64,000 nucleotides of DNA from contig WNYE01000065.1 of NCBI GenBank assembly GCA_021396245.1, positions 1-64,000 on the forward strand, written 5' to 3'. The notes beneath the pieces are model-generated. The model saw only the letters and a list, made by a program, of their open reading frames with translations, did not search any database and had not been told where the DNA came from. Shown here in pieces: positions 52,939 through 63,384 of the stretch. The position numbers and the translations under genes are program-made. The stretch's first letter is position 1. Every line of letters begins with the position of its first letter. This DNA comes from Sporothrix humicola (Eukaryota; Ascomycota; Sordariomycetes; Ophiostomatales; Ophiostomataceae).

Positions 52939-53568
52939 ATGAAGTTCTCGACAGCAGTCCTTGCCTTCACCTCCGTGGTGTCGGCCTCTCCCATTGGCAA
53001 CGCCATTTCCCGTGCCCTTGAGGCCCGTGGTGTTATCTCTGCTCCCACCGACTACGCCACTGTGGCCATCAACGCCCACAACCTGCACCGTCTGAACCAC
53101 TCGGCACCGTCCGTGACCTGGAACGCGGACCTGGCCAGCTTTGCGGCCATTGCGGCGGCGAGCTGCAAGTTTGCGCACAACCAGACGATTGGCGGCGGCG
53201 GCTACGGCCAGAACATTGCGTCGTCGGGCTCGTCGGCCAACCTGGCCAATGCCAGCCCCAACGGCTTCGTCAACAAGGCCGTCACCAACCAGTGGTACAA
53301 CGGCGAGCTCAACAAGTTCCCGTCGGCCGACTACGGCAAGGCCACGCCCGACATGACCAACTTTGAGAGCTGGGGCCACTTCTCGCAGGTCGTCTGGGTC
53401 GGCAGCACCCAGATCGGCTGTGCCTCGCAGTACTGTGCGGCCGGCACCATCTTCCCCACGCTCAACTCCTTTTTCACCGTCTGCAACTACCGGGCAACTG
53501 GCAACGTCGCCACGCAGTACGGCAAGAACGTGCTGCCGCCTCTGGGCATGGTCACTGTGACTGTGTAA
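52939..53568 (+). CDS. Secreted CAP-superfamily (SCP/PR-1-like) protein
   Basis: This is a secreted protein of the CAP superfamily; fungal members bind sterols or fatty acids and some act in plant or animal interaction. The 209-residue single-exon product has a signal peptide (about 1-16) and a short pro-like region, then the CAP domain at about 40-200. Signatures include INAHNLHR near the domain start, a YGQNIA segment, the HFSQVVW motif and GCASQYC, with FFTVCNY near the end. Four or more Cys residues can form disulfides. It stands alone after a very long upstream region and has a TATA promoter. The precise ligand is unknown. Confidence 0.93.
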   Translation: MKFSTAVLAFTSVVSASPIGNAISRALEARGVISAPTDYATVAINAHNLHRLNHSAPSVTWNADLASFAAIAAASCKFAHNQTIGGGGYGQNIASSGSSANLANASPNGFVNKAVTNQWYNGELNKFPSADYGKATPDMTNFESWGHFSQVVWVGSTQIGCASQYCAAGTIFPTLNSFFTVCNYRATGNVATQYGKNVLPPLGMVTVTV

Positions 53569-54202
53569 GGCGGCCTCGGGTAACGGTGTGATGATATTGT
53601 GCTTTTCGGTTCTTTGACTTTTCAACTCACGTTTTTGTTATTTTTTCTTCTTCTTTTTCCTTTATAATGGGTAACATGATGGCGCCGGGTATGACCATGA
53701 CGGACGGGATCGCATGCTTTATGTTTTAAACCATTTCACGATCAATGGAACAAATTCAAACAATGTTGATATACGGGAGTGTGAATGAAAGAGTGTGTAT
53801 TCGTGACTAAGTAGCAGACGCAACAAATAAACGTACAGCTAGCAATTTGCTTGCCGCAAAACTGAGTGAGCGAGGATGGTATGGGCAATAAGGACAAGTA
53901 ATCGTAACATGAACAGAGCGTAGAATGTGACAGCTTCAAGCATGGGCATGGTAAGTAGCCAGAATAAGTAGAATATGGGGTGGACACACTGCATGTGTCA
54001 ATTCAACCTGTAAGCACCACTATCGGTGTTGATGGCTGCCCCTTTATGAATAGAAATATGTAGAAAACAGAATAAACAGTAAAACGCCTCATTACATCCG
54101 AACAGACCAGATAACCCATAAGCATAACTAAAGAAGAACAAAAAGAAGTACTCTGTCAAAACAAACAAGCGTAAAGGGGCGTCATTCGACGTTGTAGCCG
54201 GA
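53569..54202. other. Convergent intergenic region
   Basis: 634 bp between the CAP gene and the minus-strand 2EXR-type gene. It has moderately AT-rich sequence with T-rich runs near 53626-53660; no gene or repeat is supported. Confidence 0.5.
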
Positions 54203-55327
54203 CTAAGCCATGGCCAGAATAGGGTTGTCGTAGGTGATGATGGCGGTGTTGCTGCCACCGTTGGCATTGGCACCAACATTGATAATCAGATTGCCAGCGC
54301 CGCCACCGCCATTGTTAAGCTTCGTGTTGGCCGCGTTGTCGGATGTCGCCGTCCAGCCATTCTTGGGGCCCCAGATGACACGCTTGCTGTGCTCGCGGAC
54401 GGTCTGCTGGAGCGCCTCCATAATGGGGCAGCCCTTGCGCACGCTCTCGTAGGCGTCAAACTCAATGACTTCGACGCTCGGCAGTTCTTGCAGAATGTCG
54501 TTAAGCAAGTCACGCGAGAACGTCTCGTAAAAGCCGGCCTTGCGGAAGCCGTCGAGCCAGCTCACGCTCGGATCCAGCTGCACAAACACGTTGAGCTTGC
54601 GCACATTGATGCAGTCCTTGAGACCCAGCTTGCGGTTGACCACCCAGCACTTGGGCGGCTTGTTGAAGCCGGGGCCCAGCCGCAGCTCGAGGCTCGTCAT
54701 GGCGCTGCGCTGTTCCTTCTTGAGGCGCGCCAGTAGCGGGCGGCGCGTCTTGAAGAAGCGGCCCGGATAGGTGGGGAAGATGCGGAATGTGTGCCTACTG
54801 TAGTAGTAGTGCGACGCCTCGCGGTAGATGGTGCGGCACGTGCGCAGCAAGAACAGCTTGCGGAACACCTTCTTGTAGTTGTCTGGTGTCAGGTCGGCCA
54901 CGGCGTCGACGCCTTCAAAATGGTATCCATAAATCTTGACACGCAGCTCCGAGGGCAGGCCGAGAAAGCGGAATGGCTGGATCGGCTTCTCAGGCTCCTT
55001 GCCCTTCTCGGCGTCTTCGGCCGATGCCTCGCCGTTTTTGTTTGCATTTCCAGCAGTCTCGCCACTCGTATATGCCTTTTCCTTTTCGGCGCCAGACCCT
55101 TGGACGGCATTCTCTGCGATGCTCAGCTTGTGGACCGGGATGGTGCTGATGTCGAACTTGGCCGGCTGCACGTCGTCCTCGTCTTCCGACGCATAGGCCG
55201 ACGGCAGGGCCGAGCTGGACGGCGTTGTCAGGCTCGAGAACACCGGAGTGGGCGTGGGAGAAGCCGCGACAGGCCGCGACAGCCGCGGCCGCACGGGCTG
55301 TGCCTTTTTGGTCGTCTTCTTGACCAT
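54203..55327 (-). CDS. 2EXR/F-box-like protein of unknown function
   Basis: The 374-residue single-exon product begins with a basic, Pro/Ser/Thr-rich disordered region (about 1-115). Then comes FRFLGLPSELRVKIYGYHFEG, the usual opening of 2EXR or F-box-like domains in filamentous fungi, followed by a helical region with LLRTCRTIYREASHYYYS. The C-terminus is Gly/Asn-rich. These families are large in ascomycetes and mostly uncharacterised; a substrate-recognition role is a guess. The upstream sequence is strongly purine-rich on the plus strand, i.e. pyrimidine-rich in the sense of this gene, as expected for its leader. Confidence 0.8.
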   Translation of the reverse strand: MVKKTTKKAQPVRPRLSRPVAASPTPTPVFSSLTTPSSSALPSAYASEDEDDVQPAKFDISTIPVHKLSIAENAVQGSGAEKEKAYTSGETAGNANKNGEASAEDAEKGKEPEKPIQPFRFLGLPSELRVKIYGYHFEGVDAVADLTPDNYKKVFRKLFLLRTCRTIYREASHYYYSRHTFRIFPTYPGRFFKTRRPLLARLKKEQRSAMTSLELRLGPGFNKPPKCWVVNRKLGLKDCINVRKLNVFVQLDPSVSWLDGFRKAGFYETFSRDLLNDILQELPSVEVIEFDAYESVRKGCPIMEALQQTVREHSKRVIWGPKNGWTATSDNAANTKLNNGGGGAGNLIINVGANANGGSNTAIITYDNPILAMA

Positions 55328-56832
55328 GTTGGTGGTGGGTGGTGGCGGTGGGTGAACCTGGTATATGTATATGGTCGTGTAAATGAAAATGATGTAGATG
55401 CTAAAGCTTGTTCGTTATATCGACGCTCGTTTTTGGATAATGTTCCGTCTGTTGTCGTCGCTGTCTTTTGCCCAAGGCTCCTTCAAGTCAAAATCTCCGT
55501 CTTGCTCGATCTCGATAGAATGAGGAATGCTCTAGATCCAGAGAGTGGCCCCATCGTGAGTGCAACACGTGTGTCGACGAAATGGAGGCCACCCTCTAGA
55601 ATGCCGCATGCGCGCCGGCCATTTTGACGATTTGAAGATTGGATGCGAGGTAGAGTCAGAAAGAGTTTGGTTGGTGTTTTATCGACGGCGAGGATCGTCA
55701 GGTTGGAGTTCGGCTGGCCGGAGATGTCTCGTGGCCGGGAAAATGGTCTAGAGAGAGAGGCTGGGAGAGGCTGAGAGAGAAAAAGAGGAAAAGAAGTTGG
55801 AGAGGATGAAGACAGAAACGAGGCGAGAAAGAGAAAAGAGATTTCGAGGATTTAAGGCTGGCTGTCGAATGATTCAGTCGGCGTTAAGAAACTGATACGG
55901 ACGACGCGAGATAAGGTGGTGAAGAGAGTTGATGGAGAAGAATAGTGAAGCCGGAAAATGAGCACGAGGACGGTAGATGGAGGGATGGGGAAGAGGAGAA
56001 GAGAGGAGAAAGAGGGGATCTGTGTCTTGGTGTTAATATGTAGATTAACCCGATGCCGGGAGGGTGGGAAGGAAAGAAGGGGAAAGGCGAAGCGGGAAAG
56101 AGTGAACGAGGCTTTGATGGCGTAAGGCGTGAGATGGGAAGGCGCGAGGGCGCTCAGTACAGCGCCTCTGGCCAGTGACGAACAGCGATGGCAAAAGCAA
56201 AAGCGGGGAAGACGCGGCAGGGACTTTGACAGCCAGAGGGCCGCCATCAGTGCTCACTTGACCAACGCTTGCTTCAGCACTGTCAGGCACTGTCAGTGGA
56301 GTGGCCGACAGTGGCGGCTTAGTGGCCGGAGCACGGAGGAACTAAAATGCGGGCTATGACATTCCTTCCCTGGAAGACAGCTGGAAGACTGTAGAATTCA
56401 ATGAGCCGCCAGCTGCCGCTGTCTATGGTGATTAGCGCGCCAATGGCGGGACTGGCAGGGGGCCAGTCAGGCCAATACCGGGCAGACCAGGGCCAAGAAG
56501 TAAATTTTCGACGACGTTACTGTGCAAGTGCGAATAAGGCTGCACCTGCTGCAAAAGGAACAGAGGCACATCCCACCTTGAAATTTCAGGCGATAATCGC
56601 ATCGCGTGTTTTGTCAACGCATTTTGCAAGATACACTTCGCAACCATTCTGCGACACCGTCTGCGCAGCCCGACCATTGCAGCACACCATTGACTGTGCG
56701 AAATTGCAGGAGTCTTTGACATTGGAGCTCGGCATTCTCTGTCGATTGTCCCTCGTCGTTCGTCGGCTACCCCCACTCTCGTGATATCTCGATTTTCACC
56801 TTTTCTTAATCACACCCTCACACCCCAACACA
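55328..56832. promoter_or_regulatory. Divergent promoter region with a purine-rich tract
   Basis: 1.5 kb separate the 2EXR-type gene (minus) and TIM50 (plus). From about 55740 to 56030 the plus strand is almost pure purine (GAGAGA-like), which is a CT-rich tract in the orientation of the minus-strand gene. No gene is supported in the rest. Confidence 0.5.
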
Positions 56833-58506
56833 ATGCTCCTCAGAGCAGCTGCCCAGCGGCTCCGGTCGCCGGCAATGACGCCAGCCGTTCGGCGATCCAC
56901 GGCGGTCATTGCAAGATCGGCTGTCGCCAACGCCACATCTACCACCTCGGCCTTCCGTCCCGCCCTCTTCTCGACAACAGCGCTGCGTTTTACGCCGTCC
57001 AACGACGACAACAACAACAACAACAAGCCCTCACAGCCGCAGAACCCGGCAAAATCACAAGAATCTCAGCCATCATCGTCTTCTCCGTCTTCTCCACAAA
57101 CGCCCGAGTCCAACTCGGAGTCCACACCCGAAGAGCCGCAAAAGATTGATCTGTCCCAACTGCCCGATCTGACACAGGGAATCCCCTCGACACTCGAGCA
57201 TGAGACCACCGGCGCCATGAACAAGTCGGCCCTGGCGCCGTACGAGGACGAGGCCGCTGCTGAGGGCGCTGGTGGTGCTGGCGGCCGTGGAAAGGGCGAG
57301 CTGCCGGCATCGGCGTATGTTTCGTCGTCAGAAAAGCGCCGCCAAAAGGTGGCCAACTACATGTTTGCCGGTGCATTGGGCCTCGGCGTGCTGGGCACCA
57401 TCTATGCCGGCCGCGACTGGGACGAGGACGATGCAAGACGGCACCCGGACGTCCCCAACGGCTGGGGCCTGGGCCTGTGGTGGAACCGCGTGTCGACACG
57501 GACAAAGGAGCTGCTGTCGTATTACCACGAGCCGGCGTTCGAGAAGCTGCTGCCAGACCCGGATCCGGTCTACGGCCGTCCCTACACCCTGTGTATCTCG
57601 CTCGAAGACATGCTGATCCACAGCGAATGGACGCGTGAGCACGGCTGGCGCATTGCCAAGCGTCCCGGCGCCGACTACTTTTTGCACTACCTGAGCCAGT
57701 ACTACGAGCTTGTGCTCTTCACGACGCTGCCGTTTGCCATTGGCGAGCCCATGGTGCGCAAGCTCGACCCCTACCGCTTTATCGTCTACCCGCTGTTCCG
57801 CGAGGCCACCAAGTACAAGGACGGCGAGATCGTCAAGGACCTGTCCTACCTCAACCGCGACCTGTCCAAGGTCATCATCATCGACAGCAACGCCAGCCAC
57901 GTCCGCGCCCAGCCCGAGAACGCCATCGTGCTGCCCAAGTGGGAGGGCAACCCCAAAGACAAGGACCTGGTCGCGCTGATTCCCTTCCTCGAGTACGTCT
58001 ACACGATGCAGTACGGCGACGTGCGCAAGGTCCTCAAGTCGTTTGAGGGCAAGGACATCCCGACCGAGTTTGCGCGTCGCGAGGCCATTGCGCGCGCCGA
58101 GTTCGAGAAGCAGCTGGCCACGCAGCGTCGCGGCCGGCCCAAGCAGGGCGGTGGCGGCGGCATTGGCGGCCTGGGCTCGCTGCTGGGCCTCAAGTCGAGC
58201 AACATGAGCACCATGGTACCGGCCGACGGTGAGCCCAACGTGGCCGAGCAGCTGGCGCAGGGCAAGATGCTGCAGGACATTGCGCGCGAGCGCGGCCAGA
58301 AGACGTACGAGATGATGGAGAAGGAGATCCGCGAGAACGGCGAGAAGTGGCTCAAGGAGGAGGCGGCCATGCAGGAGAAGATGCAGCAGGAGGCCATGCA
58401 AAACATGAAGCAGTCGTTTACCGGCTGGTTTGTGAGCCCGGAGCAGCAGGCCCAGCAGTCCAAGGAGGCTGCTCAGGCGGCAACCCAGGCGCAGGAGAAG
58501 CAGTAG
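56833..58506 (+). CDS. TIM50: TIM50, receptor subunit of the TIM23 presequence translocase
   Basis: This inner mitochondrial membrane protein receives presequences from the TOM complex. The single exon gives 557 residues. Residues 1-45 form an Arg/Ala/Ser-rich presequence; a low-complexity Asn/Gln/Ser/Pro region follows (about 56-110). A single membrane segment lies near residues 174-192 (YMFAGALGLGVLGTIYAG). The FCP1-like phosphatase fold spans about 240-400, with SLEDMLIHSEWTREHGW and DLSYLNRDLSKVIIID. The first acidic residue of the phosphatase motif is Glu, as usual in non-catalytic TIM50 proteins. The C-terminus is a long Gln/Glu/Ala-rich helix. A C-rich intergenic leader precedes the ATG. 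Confidence 0.96.
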   Translation: MLLRAAAQRLRSPAMTPAVRRSTAVIARSAVANATSTTSAFRPALFSTTALRFTPSNDDNNNNNKPSQPQNPAKSQESQPSSSSPSSPQTPESNSESTPEEPQKIDLSQLPDLTQGIPSTLEHETTGAMNKSALAPYEDEAAAEGAGGAGGRGKGELPASAYVSSSEKRRQKVANYMFAGALGLGVLGTIYAGRDWDEDDARRHPDVPNGWGLGLWWNRVSTRTKELLSYYHEPAFEKLLPDPDPVYGRPYTLCISLEDMLIHSEWTREHGWRIAKRPGADYFLHYLSQYYELVLFTTLPFAIGEPMVRKLDPYRFIVYPLFREATKYKDGEIVKDLSYLNRDLSKVIIIDSNASHVRAQPENAIVLPKWEGNPKDKDLVALIPFLEYVYTMQYGDVRKVLKSFEGKDIPTEFARREAIARAEFEKQLATQRRGRPKQGGGGGIGGLGSLLGLKSSNMSTMVPADGEPNVAEQLAQGKMLQDIARERGQKTYEMMEKEIRENGEKWLKEEAAMQEKMQQEAMQNMKQSFTGWFVSPEQQAQQSKEAAQAATQAQEKQ

Positions 58507-59063
58507 GGAGGCTGACCGAGCTGGGCTGACCGAGTTGAGTTGAGTTGATGTATCTCCATTCCACCATCCGACCGCCGTTTCTTTTTGTGCCTTCTTTCCT
58601 TCCTTCTGTCTCATCCGCCACGCATTCACTGCGGCCTTGTATATTCCACTCTCTTCTCATGTGGGGGCTTTTGTCTTTCTTGTTTTGTCTTCATTTTTAC
58701 ATTCTGCTTTTCTTTCGTCTTCATTCTTCCTTACTTCCTTTGTCATGGAGTCATTCGGGAGGCCGCAGGCATGCATCTGGTGATAGAAAAAAATACGGTG
58801 ACGACGCAAGACGATGAATAACAGGGGAAGGCCATCATACAAAATAAAAGAATCATATAAACATCTACTTATTACTCCTGTCCGCACCGGCTGTGAAAAG
58901 TCTAGTAACCCCAAATAATATACAATGCTCCAATGCAAATGCAAACTCAAAAAAGGCTCATAACAAAGCCAGCCTGATTTTATACACCAACACGTTTTAT
59001 CATAGCATGCCCCGTCTGGCTAATGTCACCGTTTCGAAGTGCCATTTGAAGCCGGTGCTTTTT
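58507..59063. other. Convergent intergenic region
   Basis: 557 bp between TIM50 and the metallophosphoesterase 3' ends. It has a T/C-rich stretch near 58575-58745; no gene is seen. Confidence 0.5.
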
Positions 59064-60914
59064 CTAAGGCATAGGCAGGCACCTTTCTGTTGCTTCTGAA
59101 GGTTTGGCCAAAGTTGCCTTTGGTGCCTCCTTCTGTACTTTGGAACAGCACGACCACGTCAGATTCTTGCCCGTGATGGCTTCGCCTGCGCGGATGACAT
59201 AGAACACAGCCAGCATGATCATAACAATCAAGTCAACGACGTGGACAGCCCACCAAAAGTGCTGCTTGCCAAGGGGACACGTCGCATACTCGAAGCGCCA
59301 CTCCCACGAGTCCTCGTCAAACCAGGCGCTCAGCAGACCGGCATTGCCGCCAAACTCGCCCATCATGCTGCGGACCGTGATTTCGCGCACACCCGGCAGT
59401 CCGTCGCGTTCCTGGCCCAGGATGCCGTCAGCCTTGGCGGACTCCCAGGTCACGGTCTCCCAGTTGCGGTCCTCGTCCGAGATCTTGTGCGACTGGTTGA
59501 TAAAGTGGAAGGTGTCGCAGCCCTCGTGGTCGTGGCCGTTCAAAATGACGCCGCGACGGCCCTGGCCACCTCCGGGCGCGTTGCGGTCGCCGTGCATGCC
59601 AAAGATGCCCTGCAGAAAGCCATTGCTGGCGTCTTCACTCAGCAGATTCTGTTCCCGCAGGGTGCCGTCGTCGTCGTGGAAGGCAAAGTGCGGCGCATCC
59701 ACACAGATGCCCTCGGGCTTGTAGAGCGGGATGTGGGTCAGGACAATGGTAAAGTGCCCCTTGAACTCGACGGCCGAGGCGGTGTTGATGACGGCGTTGA
59801 TAAAGTTGTATGTGCTGTCCTGGATGTCGCTGCTGTAGGCGGGCGTGTCGAGGTTCATGTCGTTCAAGTTGATGATGCGCAGCTCGGGCACAAGCAGGTG
59901 CGAATCTGGGTTTGTTTCTTCATCGTAGATAGCAGACTTCGCATCGTCGCTCAGACGGTCGACGGGCATCTCGAAGCGCAGCTCGTAGTTGGCCTTGCCA
60001 AACATGCGCTCAAAGCGCTCCAGGCGCTCGGCCGTAATGTCGCCGGCGTAGCCAATGTCGTGGTTGCCGGCAACGTTGATAATGCGGCGTGTCCAGGACG
60101 CGGCAATGTCGGCCTCGGTCTGGTTCACGGGCTGGCTGAAGTTCAAAGACTCGCCCAGGTATCCCGACAGATCGTACTCGTCGCCCGGGAACATGGCGAC
60201 GTCGTCGGGCACGCGCTCGCCGTCTTTTAGGACCCGGTTCCAAAATCGCGAGGCGCGGCGCTCAAACTCGTCGTCGTCGACCCACTGGCTGCCGAGCAGA
60301 TCGCCCAGAACCGAAATGTGTGTCGGCACCGTCCACCAGCGCATGAGGCGAGCAATGTGGGCCAGATAGTAGTCGTTGCCGAACAGGTCGATGCGCTTGC
60401 GGCCGGACTCGAGGGTCAGGGGGATGTCGAGGAACCAGAAGTCGATGATGTCGTGCAGCGTCTGGCGGACGCGTTCGCGCAAAATCATGTCGGACGTGGT
60501 GTCTTCGTTGTCGCCGTCGTCGCCGTCGGACGGGATCTTCTGGAAGGTGGCCAGCTTGTAGGCGTGCACGAGGTTGGGAAAGGAGGTGTCGCTGTGGGCA
60601 TTCGGGATCGACGTGTCGCCTTCGAGCTGCGGATCGCCGAGCGCCAGCATCCGGAACGGCGCAAACGGTCGTCGTGAGAGCTCATCCTTGCTGCCGCCCA
60701 GCAAGCTGTGGATGCTTGGCGGCAGGTGCAGGCCCAGGGTCTTGAGGAAGGCGTTGGACGTCGTGTCGGAGCTTTCTGTGGCCGGATCCGGCGGCAGAGG
60801 AAAGGCGCATTGGCCAAAGACCGGGTAGAGATAGAGGTAGATAGTGAGCGCCACCGCTACCGGCACAAAAACACGCAACGCATTGCGGAGGAGCGCCGTG
60901 GGTGAGGCGAACAT
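59064..60914 (-). CDS. TED1/CDC1-like metallophosphoesterase
   Basis: This ER membrane phosphoesterase belongs to the group that remodels GPI anchors by removing ethanolamine phosphate (yeast Cdc1 and Ted1, mammalian PGAP5). The first ATG in the frame is at 60914, giving 616 residues; upstream sequence is open but has no ATG. An N-terminal membrane anchor lies at about 14-32. Metal-binding motifs run in order: LGDPQLEG, GDLLGSQWVDDDEF, VAGNHDIGYAG and LNGHDHEG. A C-terminal membrane segment (HFWWAVHVVDLIVMIMLAVF) ends the protein. The gene family is firm; the choice between Ted1 and Cdc1 is not settled by eye. Confidence 0.93.
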   Translation of the reverse strand: MFASPTALLRNALRVFVPVAVALTIYLYLYPVFGQCAFPLPPDPATESSDTTSNAFLKTLGLHLPPSIHSLLGGSKDELSRRPFAPFRMLALGDPQLEGDTSIPNAHSDTSFPNLVHAYKLATFQKIPSDGDDGDNEDTTSDMILRERVRQTLHDIIDFWFLDIPLTLESGRKRIDLFGNDYYLAHIARLMRWWTVPTHISVLGDLLGSQWVDDDEFERRASRFWNRVLKDGERVPDDVAMFPGDEYDLSGYLGESLNFSQPVNQTEADIAASWTRRIINVAGNHDIGYAGDITAERLERFERMFGKANYELRFEMPVDRLSDDAKSAIYDEETNPDSHLLVPELRIINLNDMNLDTPAYSSDIQDSTYNFINAVINTASAVEFKGHFTIVLTHIPLYKPEGICVDAPHFAFHDDDGTLREQNLLSEDASNGFLQGIFGMHGDRNAPGGGQGRRGVILNGHDHEGCDTFHFINQSHKISDEDRNWETVTWESAKADGILGQERDGLPGVREITVRSMMGEFGGNAGLLSAWFDEDSWEWRFEYATCPLGKQHFWWAVHVVDLIVMIMLAVFYVIRAGEAITGKNLTWSCCSKVQKEAPKATLAKPSEATERCLPMP

Positions 60915-61594
60915 GTGAGGAGATGTCGGAGGATCGGCGAGATGAAGACGAGAAGAAGAACGACGAGAGAAAGAACAGAGAAGAGACAAAAGAGAAAAGA
61001 GAAGAGAAAAGAGCGGATCGTCACGCAAAGGCAGACATGGGTACGCTGGAACGGCGATGGAATAAGAAACAAAAGGCACGGGAACAAAAAGACAAAAGTC
61101 AAAAGCAGATAACGAAGAAAGCGAACCCGAAAAAAGACAAGATCTGGTGTGCAAGTGTGAATGTGGTTAGAAGCTTTTGATGCAGCCCCTTTCCGTGCTA
61201 TTTTCCTATTTATTTTTTCAGACAATTTAATTTTTAAATGCAAGACGCGCCTGGGCTTTTGGGCTTTTGGCGTCGAGGCTGGGGCCCACTTATGCGCGGG
61301 GCAGGGGTAGCTTTTTGGTGTGGCAGAGTGTGACTAGTACTTTTGCCTTCTGTCAGGACGGCACTTTCCAGCGGACGGGACGCTGTGGCACTCCTGACGT
61401 GACGCACCATTTACCCAGAACAGCGTTTTGCACGTGTCTCCCATAGATTGAGGAGACAGCCTTTTGAGCTCTTCAACATCTCCTGCCTGTGTATCTTGAA
61501 GATTGCCAACGCATGTCTGTCGTCTCTTTGGGAGTATCTCTTCCCATCCACGCGGCCGTGTGATTTTCTCCTTCTCTTCTTGCTGCCCTGTGCA
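60915..61594. promoter_or_regulatory. Promoter/leader of the metallophosphoesterase gene
   Basis: From about 60930 to 61150 the plus strand is very purine-rich (GAGAAGAGAAAAGAG runs), hence pyrimidine-rich in the sense of the minus-strand gene, as in other leaders here. The rest separates it from the next minus-strand gene. No coding region is supported. Confidence 0.5.
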
Positions 61595-62077
61595 TCACTC
61601 CTCCTCCTCCTCTTCGTAGGTGGGAGTCTCAACGTGAAAAGTGGCCGCCTCGCCGATTTGGTCGCCCGTCTGGATCACAAACGCGAGCGCCGAGTTCTCT
61701 CTGAGCCGCAGCGACGACGGCGTCTCGCCGTTCTCCGTGCTCAGCGTCTTCCAGCCCAGCGATAGGTCGCGCACGCTCTTGGGCACACCGAAAGCGACGC
61801 GCGCCTCTTCGTCGGCAGCTGGCACAATCGTCGTTTCGGGAAGCATGGCCGCCTTGGGCAGGCCGCGGGGGTAGCGGTCACGAAGGGCGTCGAGGAGCTG
61901 GGTGGAGATGGTGGGAAAGGTCGCGGAACGGTCGACAAAGAGGAAAATCGTCAGCGGTCCGGACTTGAACCGCAGCGAGATGCCGTCGGTGGTGGGAGTT
62001 GTCGTCGTCTGGGGTGCGTTAGAGGACGCTGCGTGACATGCGCGCAGAACAGTAGCTGAATCTGGGGATCTTACCAT
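61595..62077 (-). CDS. Small conserved-looking protein of unknown function
   Basis: The only ATG in the frame is at 62077-62075 and is followed at once by GTAAGA, with CTCTAACGCACCCCAG ending at 62009. If this 66-nt intron is spliced, the first coding exon is just the ATG, and the product starts MTTTTPTTDG and has 138 residues. If not, the frame is still open (the intron is a multiple of three without a stop) and gives 160 residues. The body has a hydrophobic LTIFLFVDRSATFPTIS segment, a helix (TQLLDALRDRYP), a predicted beta-rich C-terminal half and an acidic tail of six Glu. This layout suggests a small beta-grasp-like fold, but I do not recognise the family. Confidence 0.7.
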   Translation of the reverse strand: MVRSPDSATVLRACHAASSNAPQTTTTPTTDGISLRFKSGPLTIFLFVDRSATFPTISTQLLDALRDRYPRGLPKAAMLPETTIVPAADEEARVAFGVPKSVRDLSLGWKTLSTENGETPSSLRLRENSALAFVIQTGDQIGEAATFHVETPTYEEEEEE

Positions 62078-62497
62078 GATTGTGGATGTCTGCGGTTTCT
62101 GAAGTGTCCGTTCTGGAGATTTGTCGACGACAATGGCATCATGACTTCTCAAAACGGAAGAGGCAAGGGAGCTGGAAGCTGCGTGTTGGATCGCTAAATC
62201 CGATATTCACTAAAGAGTTGCCCTTCCTCAACAGCACTCCTACCGTATTCACGCTACCGTCTCCACTAGTGGCCAAGGCTGGCCAATCACAGGCATTTCA
62301 CCTGTCTCCAATGCCCGCCAGCGCCAGGGCCCTGAGCCGCCGCCTTGGTGCATCGAATTTTGCCCTAGCTTAAGCTATCAAGACTTTTTCGTGATTTGCG
62401 ACATGCGATGCCCGCAACGCCTGCGATGACGACCCGGCCTGCCGTGCTTATTTTGGAGCTTCACCCCGCCTGAGACACAGGACACAGACAAACACAC
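62078..62497. promoter_or_regulatory. Divergent promoter region
   Basis: 420 bp separate the small unknown gene (minus) and the Tim17-family gene (plus). No gene or clear element is seen. Confidence 0.45.
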
Positions 62498-63384
62498 ATG
62501 CTCGACACCGACAGACAAAACCCCCCTCCAAAAAAGACCGAAATCATGGCAACACCGACAAGTGGGGGCTCATTGCCCTCCGAGCCGCCTTCTACACGCA
62601 CAACCACCCGGCGATTAGTCCCACAACTCCCTGCCCCGTCACCGGAGGAGGCTGCAGCTATAGACGAGTACTGGCTGCAGTCGCGTCTGTCCTTGCCCGA
62701 CGGCCTGCGCATCCCGCTCGCCGCCGTGGCCTCCTTTACGGTGGGCATGGGTCTGGGCGTTGCGCACGGCAGCACCATGGCCGGCATGCGTTTCCGCGCC
62801 GAGCACGCCCACAGGCTGCCGACGACAACGTCGGGCTGGTACCTGTATCATAAGTCCAAAAACTACCACGTCGCCTACGGCGGCATCCGCGAAGGCCTGC
62901 GCATGGGCAGCCGCGTTTCGTTCTGGACGACGGCCATGTTTGGCATCGAAACGCTGTTCGACCACTCCCGCGGCGTCAAGGACTTTGCAAACACCGTCCT
63001 GGCCTGTGTCACGGTTGCGGGTGGCTTCAGTTTATGGAGTAAGTGCCTTGGGTAGCAGACAGACAACACGACGGACAGATGAAGAGAAACGAGACTAACC
63101 TCTCTCCAGACAGATTCCCCCTCGCGACGGCAGCGCGGACGACGAAAACGGCCATCCTGGTTGGCTTCGCATACGGTGGCCTACAGGACCTGGCCGGCAT
63201 CGCGCGGGGACGCCATATCAGCTACATGGATTATCTGAAGCGGAAGTTTAGAAGCGGAGGGGAAGAGGGAGAAGACGGGAACAACAAGGAGAACGAGTTC
63301 CACGCCAGTGGAAGCGAGACAGACGAGACGCCGGTAGCTGCATCAGCAGCTCCAGCGTTGCACCACGAAACTCAAAAGTCATGA
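62498..63384 (+). CDS. Tim17/Tim22/Tim23-family membrane protein
   Basis: This probable mitochondrial inner-membrane protein has two exons, 62498-63038 and 63110-63384. The 71-nt intron (GTAAGT donor, GACTAACC branch, CTCCAG acceptor) joins to give WNRF and a 271-residue product. The Tim17-like domain covers about residues 65-200, with Gly-rich membrane segments such as VASFTVGMGLGVAHGSTMAG and ILVGFAYGGLQDLAG, and a positively charged GIREGLRMGSR between them. The C-terminal tail is acidic and disordered. It is not canonical Tim17, Tim22 or Tim23 by eye. It may be a TIMMDC1-type or other accessory member (e.g. complex I assembly), which is inference. Confidence 0.85.

Noticed and set aside
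57328..58629. 433-codon frame opposite TIM50, and 329-codon frame at 59241-60230 opposite the metallophosphoesterase
   Set aside because: Both are antisense shadows: Leu/Ala/Val-rich, no family signature, no ATG-context or splice support.
60915..61154. 80-residue N-terminal extension of the TED1/CDC1-like protein
   Set aside because: The frame upstream of 60914 has no ATG and is derived from the CT-rich leader.
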